A stretch of 64,000 nt of DNA. It comes from Actinomadura terrae. Lineage in GTDB: Bacteria; Actinomycetota; Actinomycetes; Streptosporangiales; Streptosporangiaceae. Every line of letters begins with the position of its first letter. Position 1 is the first letter of the stretch. Below are positions 43,111 through 51,255 of this stretch, piece after piece. The translations under genes and the position numbers were made by a program. The notes beneath the pieces were generated by a model. That model searched no databases, was not told where the DNA came from, and was given only the letters and a program-made list of their open reading frames with translations. The stretch lies in contig NZ_JAICDG010000002.1 of NCBI RefSeq assembly GCF_022751215.1, positions 1,736,001 through 1,800,000 on the forward strand. Reading direction: 5' to 3'.

Positions 43111-44172
43111 ATGTTCCAGACGTCCTTCTCCTACGACGCCCTCCCGATGCGGGTGCGGTTCGGCTCCGGCTCCCTCGCGTCCCTCCCGGACGAGATCGCC
43201 CGGCTGGAGGTGCGCCGCGCGCTCGTGCTCTGCTCGCCCAGGCGGCCCGAGGAGGGCGAGGCCGTGGCGGCCGCGCTGGGCGGGCGGTCCGCCGGGGTGC
43301 TCGCCGAGGCGCGCATGCACGTCCCGGTCGAGGTGGCGCGGCGGGCCCGCGACGAGGCCGCCCGGCTCGGCGCCGACTGCTGCGTGGTCGTCGGCGGCGG
43401 GTCGGCGATCGGGCTCGGGAAGGCCGTCGCGCTGGAGCACGGCCTGCCGGTGGTCGCCGTCCCGACGACGTACTCGGGCTCGGAGATGACCCCCGGGTGG
43501 GGCCTCACCGAGAACGGCCGCAAGCGCACCGGCAACGACCCGCGGGTGCTGCCCAGGAGCGTCCTGTACGACCCGGACCTCACCCTCGGCCTGCCGGTCG
43601 ACGTCTCGGTGACCAGCGGGTTCAACGCCGTCGCGCACGCGGTCGAGGCGCTGTACGCACCCGACCGGTCGCCGGTGATCTCGCTGATGGCGCAGGAGGG
43701 CGTGCGGGCGATGGCGGCGGCGCTGCCCGCCGTGGCCGCGGACGGCGCCGACCTCGACGCCCGGACGCGGGCGCTCTACGCGTCGTGGCTGTGCGGGGCG
43801 TGCCTCGGCACCACGACGACGGGGCTGCACCACAAGGTGTGCCACGCGCTCGGCGGGACGCTCGACCTCCCGCACGCGCCGACCCACACGATCGTCCTGC
43901 CGTACGCGCTCGCCTACAACCAGGCCTCGGCGCCCGACGCGGTCGAGGCGCTGTCGCGGGCGCTGGACGCGTCCGACCCGGCCCGACGCCTCCACGAGCT
44001 GGCGGGCTCGCTCGGCGCCCCGCGCTCGCTGCGGGAGCTGGGCATGGCCGAGAGCGACATCGACCCCATCGCCGCGCAGGTCGTGGACGCCCGGCCCGCG
44101 AACCCCGCGCCCGTCACCCTCGACGGCGTGACCCGCCTGCTTCGCGCCGCCTGGAGCGGCGAGACCCCCTAG
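43111..44172 (+). CDS. Maleylacetate reductase
   Basis: A 353-residue iron-type alcohol dehydrogenase-fold enzyme reducing maleylacetate to 3-oxoadipate with NAD(P)H. 'CVVVGGGSAIGLGKAVAL' is the nucleotide loop, 'AVPTTYSGSEMTPGWGLTE' the maleylacetate-reductase-specific block, and His ligands are in 'NAVAHAVEALYAPD', 'LHHKVCHALGG' and 'HAPTHTIVLPYAL'. It follows the dioxygenase by three bases. Its TAG shares a CTAG with the stop of the convergent LysR gene. Confidence 0.95.
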   Translation: MFQTSFSYDALPMRVRFGSGSLASLPDEIARLEVRRALVLCSPRRPEEGEAVAAALGGRSAGVLAEARMHVPVEVARRARDEAARLGADCCVVVGGGSAIGLGKAVALEHGLPVVAVPTTYSGSEMTPGWGLTENGRKRTGNDPRVLPRSVLYDPDLTLGLPVDVSVTSGFNAVAHAVEALYAPDRSPVISLMAQEGVRAMAAALPAVAADGADLDARTRALYASWLCGACLGTTTTGLHHKVCHALGGTLDLPHAPTHTIVLPYALAYNQASAPDAVEALSRALDASDPARRLHELAGSLGAPRSLRELGMAESDIDPIAAQVVDARPANPAPVTLDGVTRLLRAAWSGETP

Positions 44173-45059
44173 CCCTCCTGGTACATCGCGAGCAGCGTCT
44201 CACGAACGCGCGTGACCAGCGGCGACGTCTCGCCGTCCCGGGTGGCGACGGCCAGCTCCACATGCACGGGGCTGCCCGTCAGCGGCCGGAACACGACGCC
44301 GGGCAGCGGCAGGTACCGCACCGATTCCGGGACCAGCGCGACGCCGAGCCCGGCGGCGACGAACACGAGCAGCGTCGAGGTCTCCGCGACCTCCTGCACG
44401 AGGCGCGGCCGGTAGCCCGCGCGGCGGCACGCCTCCAGCACCGCGTCGCGGATCACCGACCGGTGCCGGGACGGGTAGCTCAGGAAGTGGTCCTCGCGCA
44501 GGTTCCGCAGGTCGACGTCGGTTCCGTCGGCGAGCGGATGGCCCTCGGGGAGCGCGACGATCAGCCGTTCGCGGCGCAGCGGGCGCACGTCCAGCTCCGT
44601 GCCCGGGAGCGGCGTCCGGACGACGGCGAGGTCGAGCCTGCCCTCGCGCAGCGCGTCGGCCTGGTCGGGGGTGAGCATCTCGCCCTTGAGGTCCAGCTCG
44701 ACGCCCGGCAGCTCGGCGCGCAGCCGCCGCGCGAGCGCGGGCAGCATCGCGTAGGTCGCGGTCCCGATGAAGCCGATCGCCACGCGGCCGACCTCGCCCG
44801 CCGCGACGCGGAGCGCCTCGGCGCGCGCGTCCTCGACCGAGGCGAGGATCGTCTTCGCGCGGGCGAGGAGCCGCTCGCCCGCCGGGGTGAGCGTCACCCG
44901 CCGCGTCGAGCGGTCGAGCAGCGTGACGCCGACCTCCCCCTCCAGCTTCTTGATCTGGAGCGACAGCGGCGGCTGCGCGATGTGCAGCCGCTCGGCCGCC
45001 CGTCCGAAGTGACCCTCGTCGGCGACGGCGACGAAGTACCGCAGGCGCCGCAGCTCCAT
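44169..45059 (-). CDS. LysR family regulator (CatM/BenM/CbnR-like)
   Basis: A 296-residue LysR protein: 'MELRRLRYFVAVADEGHFGR' and 'HIAQPPLSLQIKKLEGEVGV' for DNA binding, 'VAIGFIGTATYAMLPALARR' and 'VAAGLGVALVPESVRYLPLP' in the effector domain. It belongs to the CatM/BenM/CbnR branch, whose members sense muconate-type intermediates of aromatic breakdown. It is divergent from the CoA-transferase genes across an AT-rich, palindrome-containing region and probably activates them. Confidence 0.93.
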   Translation of the reverse strand: MELRRLRYFVAVADEGHFGRAAERLHIAQPPLSLQIKKLEGEVGVTLLDRSTRRVTLTPAGERLLARAKTILASVEDARAEALRVAAGEVGRVAIGFIGTATYAMLPALARRLRAELPGVELDLKGEMLTPDQADALREGRLDLAVVRTPLPGTELDVRPLRRERLIVALPEGHPLADGTDVDLRNLREDHFLSYPSRHRSVIRDAVLEACRRAGYRPRLVQEVAETSTLLVFVAAGLGVALVPESVRYLPLPGVVFRPLTGSPVHVELAVATRDGETSPLVTRVRETLLAMYQEG

Positions 45060-45084
45060 CCCGGACCCCCCCGATTAAGACCGT

Positions 45085-45111
45085 TCGTATATCATACGAC
45101 TAACTTAGTTA
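45085..45111. promoter_or_regulatory. AT-rich LysR operator region with two palindromes
   Basis: TCGTAT-ATC-ATACGA (45085-45099) is a perfect 6-bp inverted repeat, immediately followed by TAACT-T-AGTTA (45101-45111). Both sit between the LysR start and the CoA-transferase start in the most AT-rich stretch of this neighbourhood. GTAT/ATAC half sites resemble the ATAC-N7-GTAT elements of CatM/BenM in inverted form, fitting the adjacent LysR subtype. Confidence 0.7.
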
Positions 45112-45150
45112 TATTGGATCATATGAATCCGGCGGCCTAGGGTCGGGGCC

Positions 45151-45921
45151 ATGGACAAGGTGATCGCGACCGCGGCGGAGGCCGTCGCCGACGTTCCGTC
45201 CGGCGCGAGCGTCGCGGTCGGCGGGTTCGGCCTGGCGGGCATCCCGCGCTTCCTCATCGAGGCGCTGCTGGAGCAGGGCGCGGACGGCCTGACGATCGTG
45301 TCGAACAACTGCGGCGTGGACGGCGCGGGCCTCGGCCTGCTGCTGGAGAAGCGCCGAATCAGCCGCGTGATCGCGTCTTATATCGGGGAGAACCGCGAGT
45401 TCGGCCGGCAGTTCCTCGCGGGGGAGCTGGAGGTCGAGCTGACCCCGCAGGGCACGCTCGCCGAGCGGCTGCGCGCGGGCGGCGCCGGGATCGGCGCCTT
45501 CTACACCCCCGCCGGGGTCGGCACGGTGGTCGCCGACGGCGGCCTGCCGCTGCGCTACCACCCGGACGGGACGCCCGCCGTGACCTCGCGTCCGAAGGAG
45601 GTCCGGGTGTTCGGCGGGCGGGAGATGGTCCTGGAGGAGGGCATCGTCACCGACGTCGCGCTCGTCCGCGCGGCGGTCGCCGACCGGCACGGCAACGCGG
45701 TCTTCCACGCCGCCGCCCGCAACTTCAACCCCGCCGCCGCGATGGCCGGGCGGCTCACCGTCCTGGAGACCGAGCGGCTGGTCGAGCCCGGCGAGCTCGA
45801 CCCGGACGCCGTCCACCTCCCCGGCGTGTTCGTCGACCGGGTCGTCGCGCTCACCCCGGCGCAGGCCGCCGAGAAGTCGATCGAGAAGCGCACCGTCCGC
45901 CCCCGTCCCGCAGGAGGATGA
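45151..45921 (+). CDS. pcaI: 3-oxoacid (3-oxoadipate) CoA-transferase, alpha subunit
   Basis: A 256-residue class I CoA-transferase A subunit. 'ASVAVGGFGLAGIPRFLIEA' and 'TIVSNNCGVDGAGLGLLLEK', then 'ISRVIASYIGENREFGRQFL' are the family blocks. With the beta subunit it moves CoA from succinyl-CoA to a 3-oxoacid. After hydroxyquinol dioxygenase and maleylacetate reductase the substrate is most likely 3-oxoadipate, although acetoacetate (ScoA) cannot be excluded from sequence. It overlaps the beta subunit by ATGA. Confidence 0.9.
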   Translation: MDKVIATAAEAVADVPSGASVAVGGFGLAGIPRFLIEALLEQGADGLTIVSNNCGVDGAGLGLLLEKRRISRVIASYIGENREFGRQFLAGELEVELTPQGTLAERLRAGGAGIGAFYTPAGVGTVVADGGLPLRYHPDGTPAVTSRPKEVRVFGGREMVLEEGIVTDVALVRAAVADRHGNAVFHAAARNFNPAAAMAGRLTVLETERLVEPGELDPDAVHLPGVFVDRVVALTPAQAAEKSIEKRTVRPRPAGG

Positions 45922-46571
45922 CCATGCCGTGGTCGCATGAGCAGATGGCGGCGCGCGCCGCGGCCGAACTCCGCGACGGCCAGTACGTGAACCTCGGCAT
46001 CGGGTTGCCGACGCTGATCCCGGGCCAGCTGCCGGACGGCCACGGCGTCGTCCTGCACGCCGAGAACGGCATCCTCGGCACCGGCCCCTACCCCTACGAC
46101 GACGAGGCCGACCCCGACCTGATCAACGCGGGCAAGGAGACCGTCACGGTGCTGCCGGGCGCGGCCTTCTTCGACTCGCCGACCAGCTTCGCGATGATCC
46201 GGGGCGGGCGCATCGACGTCGCCGTGCTCGGCGGGATGCAGGTCTCGGCGCGTGGCGACCTCGCGAACTGGATGATCCCCGGCCGGATGGTCAAGGGCAT
46301 GGGCGGCGCGATGGACCTCGTGCACGGCGCGAAGCGCGTCGTCGTCCTGATGGAGCACCGCGCGAAGGACGGCTCGCCCAAGCTCGTCGCGGACTGCACG
46401 ATGCCGCTGACCGGCCGCGCCGTGGTGTCCCGCGTGATCACCGACCTGGCCGTGCTGGACGTGGCCGACGGCGGGTTCGCGCTGGTCGAGACGGCGCCCG
46501 GCGTGACCGCCGAGGACGTCAGGGCCGCGACCGGCGCCCCCCTGGCCGGAGTGGGGCTCCCGATAGGCTGA
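45918..46571 (+). CDS. pcaJ: 3-oxoacid (3-oxoadipate) CoA-transferase, beta subunit
   Basis: A 217-residue B subunit. 'YVNLGIGLPTLIPGQLPDGH' and 'VVLHAENGILGTGPYPYD' contain the catalytic Glu (E-N-G-I-L-G), with 'SFAMIRGGRIDVAVLGGMQV' and 'GDLANWMIPGRMVKGMGGAM' following. Length and motifs are complete. Coupled to the alpha subunit. Product 3-oxoadipyl-CoA would need a thiolase, which is not in this window. Confidence 0.92.
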   Translation: MTMPWSHEQMAARAAAELRDGQYVNLGIGLPTLIPGQLPDGHGVVLHAENGILGTGPYPYDDEADPDLINAGKETVTVLPGAAFFDSPTSFAMIRGGRIDVAVLGGMQVSARGDLANWMIPGRMVKGMGGAMDLVHGAKRVVVLMEHRAKDGSPKLVADCTMPLTGRAVVSRVITDLAVLDVADGGFALVETAPGVTAEDVRAATGAPLAGVGLPIG

Positions 46572-46598
46572 GCGCTCACGACGCACGGGGGTCAGCGG

Positions 46599-47507
46599 GT
46601 GCACTCCGAACAGGCATCGCCGGACGGCGCGCTCGACGAGGTCGCCGCCGCGTTCGCGACGTTGCGTCCGCACCTGTTCGGGATCGCCTACCGCGTGCTC
46701 GGGAGCGTGGTCGAGGCCGAGGACGTCGTCCAGGAGACCTGGGTGCGCTGGCAGGGCACCGACCGGTCCGTCGTGCTCAACCCGGCGGGCTTCCTCGCGC
46801 GGACCACCACCCGGCTCGCGATCAACGTCGCGCAGTCCGCCCGGTCGCGGCGCGAGACCTATGTCGGGCCGTGGCTGCCCGAACCCGTCGACACCGGCCA
46901 TGACCCGGCGGTGGGCGCCGAGCGGGCCGAGGCGCTGGGGTTCGCCGTCCTGCTGCTGCTGGAGAAGCTGTCCCCGGCCGAGCGCGCCGCCTACGTCCTG
47001 CGCGAGGCGTTCGACTACCCCTACGCGCAGATCGCCGAGATCCTCCAGCTGACCCAGGTCAATGTCCGCCAGATCGTCAGCCGGGCCCGCAAGCGGCTCG
47101 CGGCGGAGCGGCGCGAGCGCGTCGGCGCCGCCGAGCACCGCCGCCTGCTGGAGGCGTTCGTCGCGGCGGCGCAGCGCGGCGACGTCGCCGCGCTGGAGAG
47201 CATGCTGACCGCCGACGCCGTCAGCCACGCCGACGGCAACGGGGTCAAGGGCGCAGCCCGGACGCCGGTGACCGGCGCCGAGCGGGTGGCGGTGCTGGTC
47301 TCGGCCCTGCCCCGGTTCTGGCCGGGCGCGGACGCCGAGCCCGTCGAGGTCAACGGCGCGCCCGGGGTGCTGCTGACCCGGGACGGAACCGCCCTCGTGC
47401 TGGTGACGGCGGACGCCTCGGCCGAGGGCATCTACCGGCTGCTGTGGGTCATGAACCCCGCCAAGCTCGACGCCTTCGCCGCGTCCAGGCGGCGTTTCGA
47501 GCCCTGA
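46599..47507 (+). CDS. ECF sigma factor of the ECF41/SigJ type with SnoaL-like C-terminal domain
   Basis: A 302-residue sigma factor. Region 2: 'RPHLFGIAYRVLGSVVEAED' and 'VVQETWVRW'; region 4: 'LSPAERAAYVLREAFDYPYA' and 'IAEILQLTQVNVRQIVSRAR'. Residues about 185-300 form the SnoaL-like domain of ECF41 factors; their conserved D-G-G-G and N-P-D-K-L motifs appear as 'SHADGNGVKG' and 'VMNPAKLDAF'. ECF41 lacks a classical anti-sigma factor and uses this domain for self-control. Starts with GTG. The next gene is a dehydratase/epimerase-type oxidoreductase, one of the usual ECF41 targets, with a matching promoter. Confidence 0.93.
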   Translation: MHSEQASPDGALDEVAAAFATLRPHLFGIAYRVLGSVVEAEDVVQETWVRWQGTDRSVVLNPAGFLARTTTRLAINVAQSARSRRETYVGPWLPEPVDTGHDPAVGAERAEALGFAVLLLLEKLSPAERAAYVLREAFDYPYAQIAEILQLTQVNVRQIVSRARKRLAAERRERVGAAEHRRLLEAFVAAAQRGDVAALESMLTADAVSHADGNGVKGAARTPVTGAERVAVLVSALPRFWPGADAEPVEVNGAPGVLLTRDGTALVLVTADASAEGIYRLLWVMNPAKLDAFAASRRRFEP

Positions 47508-47559
47508 CCTGCGGATATGGCCTCCGCGGCGGATTTCGTCGCGGAAATGTCCGCGGAGC

Positions 47560-47586
47560 TGTCACAGGGCGGCGGGTTGCCCGGTC
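47560..47586 (+). promoter_or_regulatory. Candidate ECF41-dependent promoter for the oxidoreductase gene
   Basis: A perfect TGTCACA (47560-47566) is followed after exactly 16 bases by GGTC (47583-47586). The published ECF41 consensus is TGTCACA-N16-CGTC, so there is one mismatch in the -10. It lies about 50 bases upstream of the oxidoreductase ATG, directly downstream of the sigma factor gene. Confidence 0.7.
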
Positions 47587-47637
47587 GTATCTGGCGACCG
47601 GGGAGCGAGCGGCCCCGGCGGACGGAAGGGCACCATC

Positions 47638-48381
47638 ATGAAGATCGTGATCATCGGCGGGACCGGCCTGATCGGCACCAAGCTCGCGGCGCGGCTGCGC
47701 GAGCACGGCCACGAGGCGGTGCAGGCCGCGCCGAGCACCGGCGTCAACGCGCTGACCGGCGAGGGGCTCGCCGGCGTCCTCGCGGGCGCGGACACGGTGG
47801 TCGACGTGGCGAACTCCCCGTCGTTCGAGGACGCCGCCGTGCTGGAGTTCTTCACCACCGCGACCGGCAACCTGCTCGCCGCCGAGGAGGCGGCGGGCGT
47901 CAGTCACCATGTCGCGCTGTCGGTGGTGGGCACCGAGCGGCTGCCCGACAGCGGCTACCTGCGCGCGAAGGTCGCGCAGGAGGACCTGATCGCGAAGTCG
48001 CCGATCCCGTACTCGATCGTGCACGCGACCCAGTTCTACGAGTTCACCAGAATGATCGCCGACAACGCCACCGCCGACGGCGTCGTCCGGGTGGCGCCGG
48101 TGTCCTTCCAGCCGATCGCGGGCGACGACGTCGCGGCGGCCGTCGGCCGGGTCGCGGCCGGGACGCCGCTGCGCGGCCGCGTCGAGACCGCCGGGCCCGA
48201 CCGCTACCGCATGGACGAGTTCTTCCGCGACGCGCTCGCCGCCTGGGACGACCCGCGCGAGGTCGTCGCCGACCCGCACGCCCGCTACTTCGGGACCGAG
48301 CTGGAGGACCTGTCGCTGGTGCCGCACGGCGACGCCGTCCTCGGCGAGATCCACTACGCCGACTGGCCGGGCCGCGAGTAG
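47638..48381 (+). CDS. NmrA-like SDR oxidoreductase, probable ECF41 target
   Basis: A 247-residue NAD(P)-binding protein. 'IVIIGGTGLIGTKLAARLRE' is the nucleotide loop; 'GADTVVDVANSPSFEDAAV', 'VSHHVALSVVGTERLPDSGY' and 'YSIVHATQFYEF' are the typical atypical-SDR blocks. It lacks a clear YxxxK pair. Preceded by GGAAGG and by an ECF41-like promoter. ECF41 loci usually carry an oxidoreductase, epimerase or carboxymuconolactone decarboxylase next to the sigma gene; this is that gene. Function in stress defence is presumed, not known. Confidence 0.88.
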   Translation: MKIVIIGGTGLIGTKLAARLREHGHEAVQAAPSTGVNALTGEGLAGVLAGADTVVDVANSPSFEDAAVLEFFTTATGNLLAAEEAAGVSHHVALSVVGTERLPDSGYLRAKVAQEDLIAKSPIPYSIVHATQFYEFTRMIADNATADGVVRVAPVSFQPIAGDDVAAAVGRVAAGTPLRGRVETAGPDRYRMDEFFRDALAAWDDPREVVADPHARYFGTELEDLSLVPHGDAVLGEIHYADWPGRE

Positions 48382-48387
48382 CGCCGC

Positions 48388-48419
48388 GACGGGCGGCGGG
48401 TGAGGACCCGCCGCCCGTC
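48388..48419. terminator. Terminator hairpin between convergent oxidoreductase and P450 genes
   Basis: GACGGGCGGCGGGT pairs perfectly with ACCCGCCGCCCGTC around a GAGG loop (14-bp stem), lying 6 bases after one stop and 4 bases from the other. Confidence 0.88.
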
Positions 48420-48423
48420 CGCC

Positions 48424-49623
48424 TCACCAGGTGACCTCAAGCTCCTTCGGGCGCCGGACGAACCGCTCGATCAGCCAGTCGACCTGGTCGGGGGGCCGCA
48501 CGAGCCGCAGCCCGGGAAGCCGCCGGGTCAGCGCGGCCAGCGCCACCTGGAGCTCCATCCGCGCCAGCGACGCCCCGACGCAGCGGTGCAGGCCGTGCCC
48601 GAACGCGATGTGCGGGTTGCTCTTGCGGGCGAGGTCCAGCGTGTCGGGGTCCTTGAAGGCGGCGGCGTCGCGGTTGGCGGCGGCCAGTTCGATGAGCACC
48701 TGGTCACCGGCGCGCAGCAGCGTCCCGCCGACCTCGACGTCGGTCAGCACGAAGCGCGCCAGCGACCCCTGCGAGATCAGCGGCGTGAACCGCAGCAGCT
48801 CGTCCACCGCCGTCGGCACCAGCTCCGGCTCCTCGACCAGCCGCCGGTAGCCGTCGCCGGTCAGCAGCAGGTAGGTGAAGTTGACGGTCTGCGAGGCGGT
48901 GGTCTCGTGGCCCGCGCCGAGCAGGATGCGCAGCAGGTTCGTGATCTCGTCGTCGCTGAGCTGGTCGCCCTCGACCCGCGCGCGCACCAGCGCGCCGATG
49001 AGGTCGTCGGTCGGCTCCTGGCGGCGCAGGACGGCCAGTCCCGCCAGGTAGGCCTTCATCTGCTCGACGCTGGCCGCCGCGTGCTCGGGAGAGGTCGCCG
49101 AGAGCAGCACGGCCTCCGCCCAGATCGTGAAACGTTCCTTGTCGGAGCTGGGCACGCCCAGCAGGTTGCAGATGACCTCCACCGACAGGTTCAGCCCGAA
49201 CCGCGTGTAGAGGTCGAGCGGCGGCCCCTTCTCGATCATCTCGTCGATGAGCCGGTCGACGATCTCCTGGGTACCGGGCCGCAGGGCCTCCACCCGGTTC
49301 GGAGTGAAGGTGCGGAAGATGAATCGGCGCAGCCGCGTGTGGTCGGGCGGGTCCTGCGCGGAGAAGGTGTCGTTCGTCACCTCCACGGGCGTCACCCGGG
49401 CCACGTCCTCGGTATCGATCCCGGCGCGCTCCCAGTTGCGGCCGAACGCGGGACTGCTCATGACGAACCGCGCGTCCTCGTAGCGGGTCACGAGCCAGCA
49501 CGGCGCGCCGTAACGCGGCTGGACGCGGATCGGCCCCCCGCCCTCGCGGGCATCGGCGAGCTCGGCGGCCGGACGAAGCGCGTGGTCGCTGAGGAAGGGG
49601 AACGCGGGAGGGGCGACAGGCAT
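48424..49623 (-). CDS. Cytochrome P450
   Basis: A 399-residue bacterial P450. I-helix 'LLGAGHETTASQTVNFTY', ExxR 'VDELLRFTP', and the haem-binding loop 'IAFGHGLHRCVGASLARMEL' with the thiolate Cys. Also 'NDTFSAQDPPDHTRLRR', as in actinomycete P450s of antibiotic or steroid tailoring (CYP105/107-like in style). No ferredoxin or reductase is adjacent, so redox partners come from elsewhere. Monocistronic, with a long AT-richer upstream region. Confidence 0.95.
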   Translation of the reverse strand: MPVAPPAFPFLSDHALRPAAELADAREGGGPIRVQPRYGAPCWLVTRYEDARFVMSSPAFGRNWERAGIDTEDVARVTPVEVTNDTFSAQDPPDHTRLRRFIFRTFTPNRVEALRPGTQEIVDRLIDEMIEKGPPLDLYTRFGLNLSVEVICNLLGVPSSDKERFTIWAEAVLLSATSPEHAAASVEQMKAYLAGLAVLRRQEPTDDLIGALVRARVEGDQLSDDEITNLLRILLGAGHETTASQTVNFTYLLLTGDGYRRLVEEPELVPTAVDELLRFTPLISQGSLARFVLTDVEVGGTLLRAGDQVLIELAAANRDAAAFKDPDTLDLARKSNPHIAFGHGLHRCVGASLARMELQVALAALTRRLPGLRLVRPPDQVDWLIERFVRRPKELEVTW

Positions 49624-49933
49624 GACGGCCTCCGAACAGAAAATGGGGGTGTATGCCCAGTAATGCCGGAAACGTTCCTGGCGAATATAACCCTTGCGTC
49701 ACTGTCGACTGACGCGAACACCAGGTGCGTTTTACCTGCCGGATAACACTCCCATGATCCAAGTGCACATTTCTTCTACTGTAATAGGATCGCCCACGAA
49801 ATTGGTACGATGCAACGCGCAGCACTGCCGAAATACTTGCATGGTGACCGTGCGTACATGCCCGCTTAGAGGTGGCCTGATCGCGGTGAATCGGGTAAAC
49901 CCGCCCCCAGATACGGTCCCCCCTAAATTCCCT
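49624..49933. other. 310-base gap upstream of the P450 gene, AT-richer
   Basis: No gene is evident. The region is noticeably less GC-rich than its surroundings and has stop codons in all frames. It carries an inverted repeat at 49696-49715 close to the P450 start, and the 3' end of the MFS gene borders its right side. It probably contains the P450 promoter. The right-hand part (49800-49930) shows nothing specific. Confidence 0.6.
49696..49715. promoter_or_regulatory. Inverted repeat GCGTCA-N8-TGACGC upstream of P450
   Basis: Perfect 6-bp arms separated by eight bases, 73 bases upstream of the P450 start. Size and spacing fit a TetR- or GntR-type dimer, but no such regulator is adjacent. Confidence 0.45.
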
Positions 49934-51193
49934 TCACAGCAATTCTCGCGAAGGCGGCTCCTCGGCGGCCGGCAGGTCCCGGACGGCGGGCACGGCGAGC
50001 GTCGCCAGCATCGCGGCGACCTGCACGCCGCCCGCCAGCCACAGCGCCCGGTGGAGGCCGACCCCCGCCGCCAGCGGACCGGCGGCGGCCTGCCCGACCG
50101 GCTGGCCGGCGAGCGAGCCGAACCAGTCATAGGCGCTGACCCGCGACAGGGCCCGGTCCGGGACGTGCCGTTGCAGCGTGGTCTGCCAGAGCGCGTTGAA
50201 CACGGTGAGCCCGGCGCCGCCGAGCAGCGCCGGCGCGGCGACCGCGACGGCGGGCAGGTGGGCGGCCAGCCCGAGCGTCGGCAGCGGGAACAGCGCGACG
50301 GCGAGCATCCCGGCGCGCAGCGGTCGGCGCGGACGGTGGCGCAGCACGGCCAGCCCGCCGAGCAGCGACCCGGTCCCGAAGGCGGCGACGATCGCGGCCC
50401 ACGCGGTGGCGCCGCCCGCCTCGTCCCGGACGGCGGCGGGGCCGAGCACGAGGAAGACGGCGAAGAGCGCGTTCGCCGTGAAGGAGGCCGCGACCACGAC
50501 CCACACCCAGGTACGGGAGCGGAACTCCGTCCAGCCGTCGAGCAGGTCGCGGCGGACGGAGCGCGGGGCGGCGCGCCGCCGGGCGGGTGCCGTGAGCCCG
50601 GCGAGCAGCGCGGCGCTGACCGCGAAGGTGGCGGCGTCGGCGGCGATGGCCCACCCCGGGGAGGTCGCCGCGACCAGGACGCCGGCGAGGGCGGGCCCGG
50701 CGATGTTCCCGGCGGAGGCGGCGAGCCCGCGCAGCGCGTTCGCGTGCTGGAGCAGGTCGCCGGGGACGAGCGAGGGGAGCAGGCCGGTGGAGGCCGGGGT
50801 GAACAGCGCGGTCGCGGTGCCGTGCAGCGCCTGGAGGACGGCCAGCTCCCAGACGCGGGCGTGCCCGCCGATCAGCAGCGCCGCCATCACGGCCTGCCCG
50901 GCGACGCGGCCCAGGTCGGCGGCGACCATGACCCGGCGGCGCGGCAGCCGGTCGGCGATGACGCCGCCCGCGAGCAGTACCGCGACCAGCGGGACCGAGC
51001 GCGCCGCGAGCACCAGGCCGAGGTCGGCCGCCGATCCGGTGAGGTCCAGCACCGCGAAGGCCAGCGCCACGCCGACCATGCCGTCGCCGAGCAACGAGGC
51101 CGCCTGCCCGGTGAGGAACCGGCGGAGGTCGCGGTGGGCGAGGACGGCCGACCGGCGCTCGTGTCGCTCGTTCGATCCGGGCCTCCGGGGCAC
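49934..51193 (-). CDS. MFS transporter, drug-efflux (EntS/MFS_3) type
   Basis: A 419-residue permease with 12 predicted spans. 'SLLGDGMVGVALAFAVLDLT' opens the membrane domain, followed by 'VLLAGGVIADRLPRRRVMV' (loop 2-3 motif) and 'LPSLVPGDLLQHANALRGLA', a block typical of the EntS-like group that exports siderophores and macrolides. Starts with GTG. Divergent from a LysR gene 62 bases away, which may regulate it. Confidence 0.9.
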   Translation of the reverse strand: MPRRPGSNERHERRSAVLAHRDLRRFLTGQAASLLGDGMVGVALAFAVLDLTGSAADLGLVLAARSVPLVAVLLAGGVIADRLPRRRVMVAADLGRVAGQAVMAALLIGGHARVWELAVLQALHGTATALFTPASTGLLPSLVPGDLLQHANALRGLAASAGNIAGPALAGVLVAATSPGWAIAADAATFAVSAALLAGLTAPARRRAAPRSVRRDLLDGWTEFRSRTWVWVVVAASFTANALFAVFLVLGPAAVRDEAGGATAWAAIVAAFGTGSLLGGLAVLRHRPRRPLRAGMLAVALFPLPTLGLAAHLPAVAVAAPALLGGAGLTVFNALWQTTLQRHVPDRALSRVSAYDWFGSLAGQPVGQAAAGPLAAGVGLHRALWLAGGVQVAAMLATLAVPAVRDLPAAEEPPSRELL

Positions 51194-51255
51194 CGGACCA
51201 TCATGCCGTCGTTAGTGGAAGTTTCGGTGGAGGATATTGGCGTTAAGGTCAACTT

